This document shows positions 14,463 to 20,755 of a stretch of 22,787 bases of DNA, in pieces. The notes under the pieces were generated by a model. That model saw only the letters and a program-made list of their open reading frames with translations. It was not told where the DNA came from and did no database searches. The stretch is from assembly GCF_022414575.1 (NCBI RefSeq), contig NZ_JADWYQ010000068.1:1-22787 (forward strand), given 5' to 3'. Source of the DNA: Streptomyces sp. MUM 178J. Lineage in GTDB: Bacteria; Actinomycetota; Actinomycetes; Streptomycetales; Streptomycetaceae. Position 1 is the first letter of the stretch. Each line of letters begins with the position of its first letter. A program made the position numbers and the translations under genes.

Positions 14463-16187
14463 GTGACCAGTACCGCGCCACCGACCCTCAAGGGCATGGA
14501 CGCCGGGCCGCCGCAGCCCGGCTGGCAGCAGCGGCTGCGCCGATTCGGCTATGCGCCCGGGCCCGTGATCGGCCTCCGGGAACGGCTGGCGCCCCCTTAC
14601 GCCCGCCCGTCAGAACGGCTGTGGCCGGTGCTCGGCATCCCCCCGGCGGTCGCGGACCGACTGGTGCGCGCGTCCGCATGGGGCGGGCCGCTGCTGGTGG
14701 CACTGGTCGCGGGGCTGCTTCGGTTCTGGAACCTGGGCAGCCCCAGGGCGGTGATATTCGACGAGACCTACTACGCCAAGGACGCCTGGGCCCTGATCAA
14801 CCAGGGGTACGAGGGCAGCTGGCCGAAGGACGTCGACAAGTCGATCCTCGCCGATCCCTCGAGCGTGGAGATCCCGGCCGACCCCGGCTATGTGGTGCAT
14901 CCGCCGGTCGGCAAATGGGTCATCGGCATAGGCGAACAGCTCTTCGGCTTCACACCGTTCGGCTGGCGTTTTATGGTCGCGCTGCTCGGCACCCTGTCGG
15001 TGCTGATGCTGTGCCGCATCGGCCGCAGGCTGTTCCGCTCCACGTTCCTCGGCTGTCTGGCGGGCGCGCTGCTGGCAGTGGACGGGCTGCACTTTGTGAT
15101 GAGCCGCACTGCGCTGCTCGACCTGGTGCTGATGTTCTTCGTGCTGGCGGCGTTCGGCGCGCTGCTGATCGACCGCGACCGGGCCCGCGCCCGGCTGGCG
15201 GCGGCGCTGCCGGCCGATGCGGACGGGGTGCTGCGCCCCGACTCCTCGGTGGCGCAGAGCCTGCGCCTGGGCTGGCGGCCGTGGCGGCTGGCCGCCGGCG
15301 TACTGCTAGGGCTGGCGGCGGGCACCAAGTGGAACGGCCTGTTCATCATGGCCGCGTTCTGTGTGATGTCCGTCCTGTGGGACGTCGGCGCACGCCGCAC
15401 GGCGGGTGCGGTGCAGCCGTACAAGGCGGTGCTGGTCAAGGACCTCAGCCCTGCCTTCCTCGCCACGGTGCCGGTCGCCATCGCCACCTACATCGCCTCC
15501 TGGACCGGCTGGATCGTCACCGACAAGGGCTACTACCGCGACTGGGCGGCCACGGAAGGCAGGGACAGCGCCTGGAGCTGGCTGTTCCCGGACTGGTGGC
15601 GGAGCCTGTGGCACTACGAGGCCAAGGTCTTCGACTTCCACGTCGGGCTCACCTCGGGCCACACATACGAGTCCAACCCGTGGAGCTGGCTGGTGCTGGG
15701 CCGCCCGGTCTCCTACTTCTACGAGGACCCGGTCGCCGGCACGGCCGACTGCCCGGCGGACGTCGCCGACAAGTGCGCCCGCGAGGTGCTGGCACTGGGC
15801 ACCCCGCTGCTGTGGTGGACGGCGTGCTTCGCGATCTGCTTCGTCCTGTGGCGCTGGCTGTTCCGCCGCGACTGGCGCGCGGGCGCGATCGCCTGCGCCA
15901 TCGCGGCGGGCTGGGCGCCGTGGCTGCACTACCAGGAGCGGACGATCTTCCTCTTCTACGCCGTGGTGTTCGTGCCTTTCCTGTGTCTGGCGGTCGCGAT
16001 GCTGATCGGCGCCCTGCTGGGCCCGGCGGGCTCCGACGACCGCCGGCGGGCGATCGGGGCGATCGGCTCGGGTGTGCTGGTGCTGCTGATCATCTGGAAC
16101 TTCATCTACTTCTGGCCGCTGTATACGGGGACGCCGATTCCGATAGAGGAATGGCGCAACCGGATGTGGCTCGATACCTGGGTGTAG
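14463..16187 (+). CDS. pmt: Dolichyl-phosphate-mannose--protein O-mannosyltransferase (Pmt, GT39)
   Basis: The 574-residue polytopic protein transfers mannose from polyprenyl-phosphate mannose to Ser/Thr residues of secreted proteins at the membrane. After a 70-residue cytoplasmic tail, the first helix leads into AVIFDETYYAKDAW (97-110), with the catalytic Asp100-Glu101 pair of the GT39 family. HPPVGKWVIGIGEQLFG, a LAAGTKWNGLFIM helix and WLHYQERTIFLFY near the C-terminus are all typical of actinobacterial Pmt. About ten membrane segments are predicted. In Streptomyces coelicolor the orthologue (SCO3154), also beside rsmI, is known to be needed for phage phiC31 infection and for normal antibiotic tolerance through lipoprotein glycosylation. 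The GTG start is inferred from the leaderless promoter; the frame is open further upstream into the rsmI antisense region, but that is not coding. Confidence 0.93.
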   Translation: MTSTAPPTLKGMDAGPPQPGWQQRLRRFGYAPGPVIGLRERLAPPYARPSERLWPVLGIPPAVADRLVRASAWGGPLLVALVAGLLRFWNLGSPRAVIFDETYYAKDAWALINQGYEGSWPKDVDKSILADPSSVEIPADPGYVVHPPVGKWVIGIGEQLFGFTPFGWRFMVALLGTLSVLMLCRIGRRLFRSTFLGCLAGALLAVDGLHFVMSRTALLDLVLMFFVLAAFGALLIDRDRARARLAAALPADADGVLRPDSSVAQSLRLGWRPWRLAAGVLLGLAAGTKWNGLFIMAAFCVMSVLWDVGARRTAGAVQPYKAVLVKDLSPAFLATVPVAIATYIASWTGWIVTDKGYYRDWAATEGRDSAWSWLFPDWWRSLWHYEAKVFDFHVGLTSGHTYESNPWSWLVLGRPVSYFYEDPVAGTADCPADVADKCAREVLALGTPLLWWTACFAICFVLWRWLFRRDWRAGAIACAIAAGWAPWLHYQERTIFLFYAVVFVPFLCLAVAMLIGALLGPAGSDDRRRAIGAIGSGVLVLLIIWNFIYFWPLYTGTPIPIEEWRNRMWLDTWV

Positions 16188-16830
16188 CTGGGCGGACATG
16201 CCACCAGCGCGCAGCAGTCCGCCGCGCCTTGGTGGTCATTGTTGGTCGTCAGCGGTTGTTGCTGGCTGCCCTCGGACGGCCCAGAGACGGCCCGCCGCTG
16301 GGCCCGCAGCAGATTCACAGCGGGTTCCCCTCAACTCCTCTCACCTGCGGCTTCTCCATCACTTAGAGTCGCTGGGGCGCACCTGAGGAAGCCCACGAGA
16401 ACACCGCCTTAGGAGTTCGATCACAGTCCACGCCGGCTGCTGTCGCCGAGTGATGCGACGGCTGGACAGGGCCGCTGGTGTGCCCCTGTCCGGCGTCGTT
16501 GATGTCAGAAGCCTTCTGATCCGTAGCTCCAGCCGGATCGGTCAGCGACGGCCATACCGGCCGCTACGAGGCCCCGGAGGGATGGTGTGGGACGGGGGCG
16601 GTTGCTGGGGTTGCGGTATGGCGCTGCTGTACCGCTCTTTCTGCCGCGCCCTGCGCAGCAGATAACCCATCCGGCTCCTCACAAGGTGTAGATCGCTTCC
16701 ACGGTTTCTATCGTCGACCATATCGAGAGAAGTGACCGAGCAAGCTGAGATTTCCAGATCGCCGAACATCTATCGATTCCAACAGTCGCCTGTCCATGAC
16801 AGCAATTGACCCGAAAAGGACAATGCCAAA
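16188..16830. other. Gene-poor spacer after pmt; possible island junction
   Basis: I see no convincing gene, tRNA or transposon in these 643 bases. Open frames here lack ribosome sites and protein-like composition. There is a hairpin at 16278-16304, and G/T-rich sequence (for example GGTTGCTGGGGTTGCGGTATGG, about 16598-16619, which reads GTTGCTGGGG then TTGCGG) of a kind often met around streptomycete mobile elements. GC falls from about 16680 onward. The junction of the lower-GC islet with the core chromosome probably lies here. Confidence 0.5.
16278..16304 (+). terminator. Possible terminator downstream of pmt
   Basis: GGCCCAG (16278-16284) pairs with CTGGGCC (16298-16304) around a 13-base loop, about 90 bases after the pmt stop. 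There is no T-tract and the stem is only 7 bp, so the call is tentative. Confidence 0.3.
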
Positions 16831-17103
16831 ATGAACCGCAAGGATGGGACGAAAAAGGATGAACCACCCAAGGAAAAGGCGAAGCGCGCCGCGGCAAAGC
16901 AGAGGAAGAGTACCCGCGAGGCATACAACTGGGAGCGTTCGGCCGCTCACGAGGTTGTGGGCTCTGAGTCTGTGCCTGAGAAGAAGCCCGTGACTCCAAA
17001 AGAACGCCCGGATAAGCCGCCAGTTATCCCGCAAGAGGAACCAGAAGAGGAACCTGAAGACGGTAGACCTGGAACAGCTAATCCCCAACGACTCGGAGAA
17101 TAG
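16831..17103 (+). CDS. Small charged hypothetical protein
   Basis: The protein has 90 residues; the ATG at 16831 is preceded by AAAAGGA (16814-16820). The N-terminal third is strongly basic (KKDEPPKEKAKRAAAKQRK), followed by a YNWERSAAHEVV segment and then an acidic, Pro-rich tail (PEEEPEDGRPG). It has no membrane helix, cysteine or known domain and is probably disordered. Codon third positions are much less GC-rich than in the flanking core genes, as in the next gene, 56 bases downstream. The two therefore seem to have arrived together and may form a transcription unit. I do not recognise the family; a nucleic-acid or membrane-surface binding role would be a guess. Confidence 0.55.
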   Translation: MNRKDGTKKDEPPKEKAKRAAAKQRKSTREAYNWERSAAHEVVGSESVPEKKPVTPKERPDKPPVIPQEEPEEEPEDGRPGTANPQRLGE

Positions 17104-17159
17104 CCACCGGAGGCAGACTTTCCTCGACCATGAAGAACGGACAAAACGGGTAGGGTGCG

Positions 17160-17828
17160 ATGCCAGCGACTTTCATAGGCCTCCTCATTTTCATGGTTCT
17201 ACTGAGTCCTGGGCTGACGTACACATGGACCAAGGAGCGCTCTCTCCCGTCTGTCAAGCTTTCCCCCTTCAGGGAGACGGCGACCGTCGCCTTCGCAAGC
17301 GCGGCGAGCTTGACCGTGACACTGCTACTCTTCACAATCGCCCATGCGGCGTTGCCGTCGGACTGGACACCGAACCTGGGGGAACTTGTTCGTCGACCAG
17401 GTGACTATGTCCGCAATAATTACGCTTTCATCGCATGGTGGTCCCTTGGCATCTTGCTGGGCGCGATGGCATTGGCGCTTACCTTTGGCAAATCCGTACG
17501 CCTGAGAAACCTCTCGAATCGCCTAATCTTCTCTACACCGTCACACCCTGAGAAATTCAAGACAGAATGGGAAGTCGCATTCACGCGACCGACGGAAAAA
17601 TGCACGATTCGCGTCACTCTACTACTTGACGGTGGATGGGTGTTCTCAGGCGACTTGTCCTCACGCAGCACGTCCACGACGGAAGAGACTCAGGACCGAG
17701 AATTGACTCTGGATTCCCCGATTTATTGCCAGGCACCACGCTCAAACAAGCAAAAGGAATTGAACGTGGACTCGGTGATTATATCTGCCAGAAGAATAGC
17801 GGCAATGGCAATTGAGTACGTAAAGTGA
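17160..17828 (+). CDS. DUF6338-like membrane protein
   Basis: This 222-residue protein starts at the ATG 17160, with GGGTAGGG upstream. Three hydrophobic helices are predicted (about 4-22, 42-63 and 88-109), followed by a roughly 110-residue soluble C-terminal domain (FKTEWEVAFTRPTEKCTIRVTLLLDGGWVFSGDL). The N-terminal pattern, a first helix ending in SPGLTY, then KERSLPSVKLSPFRET and a second long helix, is that of the DUF6338 family, which is common in actinobacteria and of unknown function. I made the family call from memory of this pattern. GC is clearly lower than in the core chromosome (codons such as ATA, ATT, AGA and TCT are frequent), indicating horizontal acquisition. It sits just outside the conjugative element, paired with the charged small protein upstream. 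Confidence 0.75.
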   Translation: MPATFIGLLIFMVLLSPGLTYTWTKERSLPSVKLSPFRETATVAFASAASLTVTLLLFTIAHAALPSDWTPNLGELVRRPGDYVRNNYAFIAWWSLGILLGAMALALTFGKSVRLRNLSNRLIFSTPSHPEKFKTEWEVAFTRPTEKCTIRVTLLLDGGWVFSGDLSSRSTSTTEETQDRELTLDSPIYCQAPRSNKQKELNVDSVIISARRIAAMAIEYVK

Positions 17829-18131
17829 TAGTTCACCCGCAGGGTCCGTCTTAGCTAGTTAGTTTGGAGGACACCGTATGCGGACCTCGGCTCTCCTGCG
17901 TGGGCTCTGACCTGCGGAGGAACGGCCGAGTCACCCTCGTTCGTTCCCCGTGGTTCCCCAGTGCTCTCCACTGATCGGGCACGCCTGGGGCACGAGGCGG
18001 GTGGCATTTCAGCAGGCGTCAATGTACCTTCCCCGCCCATGGCAGACCGAGCAACGTTGGGCGTCGATCTCTTCCCAGCCCAAGCGGGCGTCAACATCAC
18101 CCTGCAACTATCCGAAGCTGCTCTAGTTTCG
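17829..18131. other. Spacer between the DUF6338 gene and the YdcF gene; orphan start and possible element edge
   Basis: The DUF6338 and YdcF genes converge here. At 17866-17870 a perfect GGAGG precedes an ATG (17878) that opens only ten codons (MRTSALLRGL) before TGA at 17908. This is either a micro-ORF or the severed start of a gene. The sequence CTCTGACCTGCGG at 17905-17917 differs by one base from CTCTCACCTGCGG at 16338-16350. A possible short Cys-containing frame lies on the minus strand at 18009-18107. Nothing else is recognised. Confidence 0.4.
18009..18107 (-). CDS. Possible micro-ORF with CxxCxGxG motif
   Basis: A 32-codon frame, read leftward just after ydcF, gives GWEEIDAQRCSVCHGRGRYI, which has a zinc-knuckle-like CSVCHGRG and natural-looking composition. 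The only in-frame start is TTG (18105-18107) with a weak GGA upstream. It may be a real small protein of the ydcF transcript, the tail of a broken gene, or chance. Other frames across this stretch look less protein-like. Confidence 0.22.
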   Translation of the reverse strand: MQGDVDARLGWEEIDAQRCSVCHGRGRYIDAC

Positions 18132-18797
18132 TCACTTCCGCACTGCGGGATCTGCCACGAGTCGGCTTGTGAACCCTGCGTCGCGCAGGCGCTCGTACGC
18201 TGCGGCTACGTCCTCGGGGATGGGCTGCTCAATCATGAATCCCTGCTGCGGATAGATCATGAGCCGCTGCTGCGCGCCGGCCAACATGTCGATGACCAAG
18301 CGTGCGTCTCCGATCGAGTCGACGTAGTCAGCCAGGGTCATGGGTGTGGATGCGCTGACCCACTCGACTTCGGGCCACAGTTTGCGTGCGGTCGAGTAGG
18401 CCCGTCGTTCTTCGTACGGCTTGCTGATCAGCAGGACGGACGACACGGCGGCCTGGTGTTCCTCGAGCAGTGCGCGCGAGAAGCGGATGTTCTCTCCTGT
18501 GTTCCGGGCCCGCGGTTCAACCAGGATCGCATCAGCCGGCACCCCCAGTTCCATCGCCCGCTCGCGGTAGTGCTCAGCCTCGCCACGCGGCATGCGGTCG
18601 CGTGTGGTGCGGCTGGTCGCCCCGGTGAAGACGATCAGCGGCATCATGCCCCGGTGGTAGAGATCTGCGGTTGTGTCGGCGACTCCCAGGTCATGACTGC
18701 CGAGTCCGATCGCGACAGAGCACGGGCGCAGCTCGTGCCCCATCTGCTGGAAATCCCAGAGCCGTTGAGCATCGGCCCATGCCTGTGCCGAGATCAC
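18132..18797 (-). CDS. YdcF family protein (DUF218/SanA-like)
   Basis: The 221-residue protein has the DUF218 fold: SVAIGLGSHDLGVADTTADLYHRGMMPLIVFTGATS at about 28-63, EAEHYRERAMELGVPADAILVEPRARNTGENIRFSRALL, and VLLISKPYEERRAYSTARKLWP. The GlySer turn and the conserved Glu/Asn of NTGEN match the presumed active or ligand site of YdcF (E. coli YdcF binds S-adenosylmethionine). There is no signal peptide or membrane helix, so it is cytoplasmic, unlike SanA/ElyC. Its GTG start overlaps the GntR stop by four bases (GTGA, 18794-18797), so it is translationally coupled to the repressor. YdcF genes are frequent partners of GntR genes at this position in streptomycete integrative elements; the role there is not established. 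Confidence 0.9.
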   Translation of the reverse strand: MISAQAWADAQRLWDFQQMGHELRPCSVAIGLGSHDLGVADTTADLYHRGMMPLIVFTGATSRTTRDRMPRGEAEHYRERAMELGVPADAILVEPRARNTGENIRFSRALLEEHQAAVSSVLLISKPYEERRAYSTARKLWPEVEWVSASTPMTLADYVDSIGDARLVIDMLAGAQQRLMIYPQQGFMIEQPIPEDVAAAYERLRDAGFTSRLVADPAVRK

Positions 18798-19588
18798 TTA
18801 CTCTCGCCCTCCGCTTTCGCTGAGTCGGGGACCTTGAAGTCGTACGTCCAGGCGAAGCGTGTCGCGGCGTGAACGCCGATCGCGAATTCCACCACGGTGC
18901 CGTCGGCCGTGTAGGTGGTCCGGTGCAGCTCCACCACCCATTCGCCCGGCGCCAGCTGGAGGAGCTGGGCTTCGTCCGCAGTGGGGATGCGTGCGAACAG
19001 CGTCTCCTGCATGTGGTCGATCTCGTATCCGGCGTCGTACAGGACACGGAAGCCACCGCCCCGGCCGGCGGGCCCCGGCGTCGGGTCGACGATGCGCGTC
19101 CCTTCCACGTGCTCGGGACGGTAGTAGCTCGTCAGCGTGTGCGTCGGCTGCGAGCCCTCCTTAACCACGCGCGCACGTGCGTAGACCTCCGCGCCCTCTG
19201 GCAGACCGTGTGCCTGGGCGACGACGGCCGGCGCCGGGACGCGGCTGACGGTCTGAGTCTGTTCGTTCCGCTTGTACGTGCGTCCGGACGCCACGCGGTC
19301 CGCGATGAACGCCACTTCATCGCCGTCCCGCCACTTGGCCTTGTCGTAACGCGCAATGCCGAGCCGCTTGAGGGGAGCCCGCTCGCGGACAACCGTGCCG
19401 TGTCCGCGCGACGACGTGACCAGTCCTTCGGCTTCCAACGCCTTGTAGGCGGCATGGACCGTGGACTTCGAGCCTTCGCCCGCTTCCACTAGGTCCCTGA
19501 TCTGCGGCAACTGGGCACCGGGCGCGTACTCGCCGTTCCTGATCTGGTCGGCCAGTCGGTCCGCCAGCTCCCGCCACTTGGGCGCCAT
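18794..19588 (-). CDS. GntR family regulator with UTRA domain (KorSA-like)
   Basis: The 264-residue protein has an N-terminal winged helix (about 1-72): WRELADRLADQIRNGEYAPGAQLPQIRDL, then KSTVHAAYKALEAEGLVTSSRGHGTVVRE. A UTRA ligand domain (about 95-250) follows, with EVYARARVVKEGSQPTHTLTSYYRPEHVEGT and QLLQLAPGEWVVELHRTTYTADGTVVEF. The ATG at 19586-19588 follows GAGGAG by seven bases. Homologues such as KorSA of pSAM2 keep AICE transfer and replication genes silent by binding palindromes in their own and other promoters. Three ACAGTCCYRGGACTGT-like palindromes lie 32-106 bases upstream. The UTRA domain implies response to a small molecule that cannot be named. The gene is coupled to ydcF by a 4-base overlap. 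Confidence 0.92.
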   Translation of the reverse strand: MAPKWRELADRLADQIRNGEYAPGAQLPQIRDLVEAGEGSKSTVHAAYKALEAEGLVTSSRGHGTVVRERAPLKRLGIARYDKAKWRDGDEVAFIADRVASGRTYKRNEQTQTVSRVPAPAVVAQAHGLPEGAEVYARARVVKEGSQPTHTLTSYYRPEHVEGTRIVDPTPGPAGRGGGFRVLYDAGYEIDHMQETLFARIPTADEAQLLQLAPGEWVVELHRTTYTADGTVVEFAIGVHAATRFAWTYDFKVPDSAKAEGESK

Positions 19589-19619
19589 GCAGCACTCCTC
19601 TCGACATGGACAAGTGAAA

Positions 19620-19694
19620 CACAGTCCCAGGACTGTTGACAGTCCTGGGACTGTGCGTCACAGTCTTGCTGAGCGGCTCGCAGTCCTAGGACAG
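19620..19694. promoter_or_regulatory. Three GntR-type operator palindromes
   Basis: CACAGTCCCAGGACTGT (19620-19636) and its exact reverse complement (19639-19655) are separated by two bases, and each arm is itself nearly palindromic. A third related site, CAGTCCTAGGACAG, lies at 19681-19694 with a perfect GTCCTAGGAC core. The position between the repressor gene and the rightward operon makes these its probable operators. Confidence 0.8.
19636..19664 (+). promoter_or_regulatory. Probable rightward promoter of the transfer operon
   Basis: A consensus -35 TTGACA (19636-19641) straddles the centre of the operator pair. Seventeen bases later CACAGT (19659-19664) keeps the A2 and T6 of the TAnnnT -10. 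Repressor bound at the palindromes would cover it. This leaves a leader of roughly 360 bases with two hairpins before the first clear gene at 20034. Confidence 0.45.
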
Positions 19695-19926
19695 CGAGTC
19701 CGGAGCGTCCCGATTGGGCTGCTCCCATGCCGCCCGGAGGGCCCCGTGAAACGGGCTCGAAGGAAGCGCAAGCGCCTTGAGAACTTCACACAGGGAACTG
19801 CCGGTAACCCGTGGTCCGCCTGCCCGAAGGGGTCGGAAACAAGGCGGAGAAGACCGGCGCGCCCCGTACGGCACCCGATCAGTTCGAGACCGGTCCGGGG
19901 CACTTCGGCTGCTGCTCAGTGGCCGC

Positions 19927-19945
19927 GCCGCGTGTCATACGCGGC
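19927..19945 (+). promoter_or_regulatory. Leader hairpin 1 upstream of the transfer operon
   Basis: GCCGCGT (19927-19933) pairs with ACGCGGC (19939-19945) around a 5-base loop. It is followed by a short pyrimidine-rich stretch (CTTCTCC), so it could act as an attenuator or terminator of transcripts coming from the operator region. Confidence 0.35.
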
Positions 19946-19964
19946 CTTCTCCAATAACGGCGCA

Positions 19965-19994
19965 CACCCCCCGGAGGGCCAACTCCGAGGGGTG
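19965..19994 (+). promoter_or_regulatory. Leader hairpin 2 upstream of the transfer operon
   Basis: CACCCCCCGGAG (19965-19976) pairs with CTCCGAGGGGTG (19983-19994) with one mismatch and a GGCCAA loop. It ends about 40 bases before the DUF6284 start codon. The spacer 19589-20033 otherwise holds the operators and no convincing gene. Confidence 0.45.
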
Positions 19995-20033
19995 CTGTTC
20001 GGGCCGTTCCACCGCTGAGAGGAACACGACCCA

Positions 20034-20303
20034 ATGGAGCACATCGTTACTGTTCAGGACGCTGTTACCACGTTCGCCGACTTCATGGAGCCGACGAACG
20101 CGGAGCTGGACGCGATCGAGCGGGAGATGCCCGTCATCCTGGCGGACGTCGACCTGCTGGACGCGCACATCGTCACCCTGGGCCGCACGCCGACCGAGGT
20201 GGACGACCGCCGCATCCGCCGGGCCCGCCGCCGCGCCCTTGCCGCCCGCGTCGCCCTGCTCAACCACGCGGCCGGCGCCAACCAGTCGGTCGGTGCCGCG
20301 TGA
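20034..20303 (+). CDS. DUF6284 family protein
   Basis: The 89-residue protein starts at the ATG 20034, with GAGAGGAAC about ten bases upstream. The sequence FMEPTNAELDAIEREMPVIL followed by DVDLLDAHIVTLGRTPTEVDDRRIRRARRR matches DUF6284, a short all-helical family found at this place in streptomycete integrative elements (recognised from memory of the pattern). It is acidic in the first half and Arg-rich in the second, with no membrane helix, and its function is unknown. It is the first gene of the rightward operon, and its stop overlaps the next start by four bases (GTGA), so the two products are translationally coupled. Confidence 0.82.
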   Translation: MEHIVTVQDAVTTFADFMEPTNAELDAIEREMPVILADVDLLDAHIVTLGRTPTEVDDRRIRRARRRALAARVALLNHAAGANQSVGAA

Positions 20304-20755
20304 GTGCCACCGACCGGAACCTGCTCGCTGCGCACGCCGAGGTGAAGGCGGAGATCACGCGCACGGACAGCAAGACGGCGCTGCTGCTGGCGTTCGTCGG
20401 CGCGGTGCTCGCCGGGGCCTGGACGGTCGCCCGTGACCTGCCGTTGAACCGGCCCGCCATCGTCGCGGGTGGGGCCGGTCTGGTGCTGCTGGTCGCGGCG
20501 GCCGGTCTGCTGCTGCGGTCGGTCCGCCCGAACCTGTGCGGCCGGCGCGGTTTCCCGCTGTGGGCGACGCTCACGGCGGAGGAGATCAGCGCGGCTGTCG
20601 CCTGCGACCTGGCCGCCGACGTCACCGGACTGTCCCGGCTGGCCGTCGCCAAGTTCACCTGCCTGCGCCGCGCGGTCGACCTCATCCGTACCGGCGGGGC
20701 CCTGCTCATCCTCGCCGCCCTGCTCACCGCGGGAGGTGCGGCATGGGGACACTGA
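20300..20755 (+). CDS. PycTM-like (Pycsar system effector family, DUF5706) membrane protein
   Basis: The 151-residue protein starts at GTG 20300, inside the stop of the previous gene. The N-terminal helix carries LLAAHAEVKAEITRTDSKTALLLAFVGAVLAGA, which fits the DxKA-LL-F-G pattern of PycTM/DUF5706 proteins. Helices follow at about 26-45 and 53-73, then a soluble segment with LWATLTAEEISAAV and LSRLAVAKFTCLRRAVDLIRTGGALL, then a last helix (131-148). In Pycsar anti-phage systems, PycTM proteins are cyclic-pyrimidine-activated membrane effectors that accompany a PycC cyclase. No cyclase is present in this window, and relatives inside AICE transfer operons are common, so a transfer or exclusion role is equally possible. 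The 3' end overlaps the next gene by 13 bases. Confidence 0.78.
   Translation: MSATDRNLLAAHAEVKAEITRTDSKTALLLAFVGAVLAGAWTVARDLPLNRPAIVAGGAGLVLLVAAAGLLLRSVRPNLCGRRGFPLWATLTAEEISAAVACDLAADVTGLSRLAVAKFTCLRRAVDLIRTGGALLILAALLTAGGAAWGH

Noticed and set aside
13826..16366. 846-codon plus-strand frame over rsmI and pmt
   Set aside because: It crosses two well-defined genes in another frame, with Arg/Gly/Ala-rich composition and no motif.
16450..16665. 71-codon plus-strand frame in the post-pmt spacer
   Set aside because: No ribosome site, no domain, and composition resembling random high-GC sequence.
17855..18100. 81-codon minus-strand frame after ydcF
   Set aside because: The composition is unconvincing and overlaps, in another frame, the more natural Cys-containing segment. 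No good ribosome site is seen.
16188..18131. tRNA gene or tRNA 3' fragment serving as attL
   Set aside because: No T-arm-like GGTTCRANTCC with a pairing stem was found on either strand. GTTCGATCAC near 16410 lacks the stem complementarity. The att core was not located.
17961..18872. 303-codon plus-strand frame opposite ydcF
   Set aside because: It is an antisense shadow; the minus strand has the DUF218 motifs and the coupled start.
19746..20018. Possible 90-codon gene (GTG with GGAGG six bases upstream) between the operators and the DUF6284 gene
   Set aside because: The product is an Arg/Pro-rich sequence without protein-like periodicity, its third-position GC is not raised, and it spans both leader hairpins. 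The ribosome site keeps it possible, but I would not annotate it.
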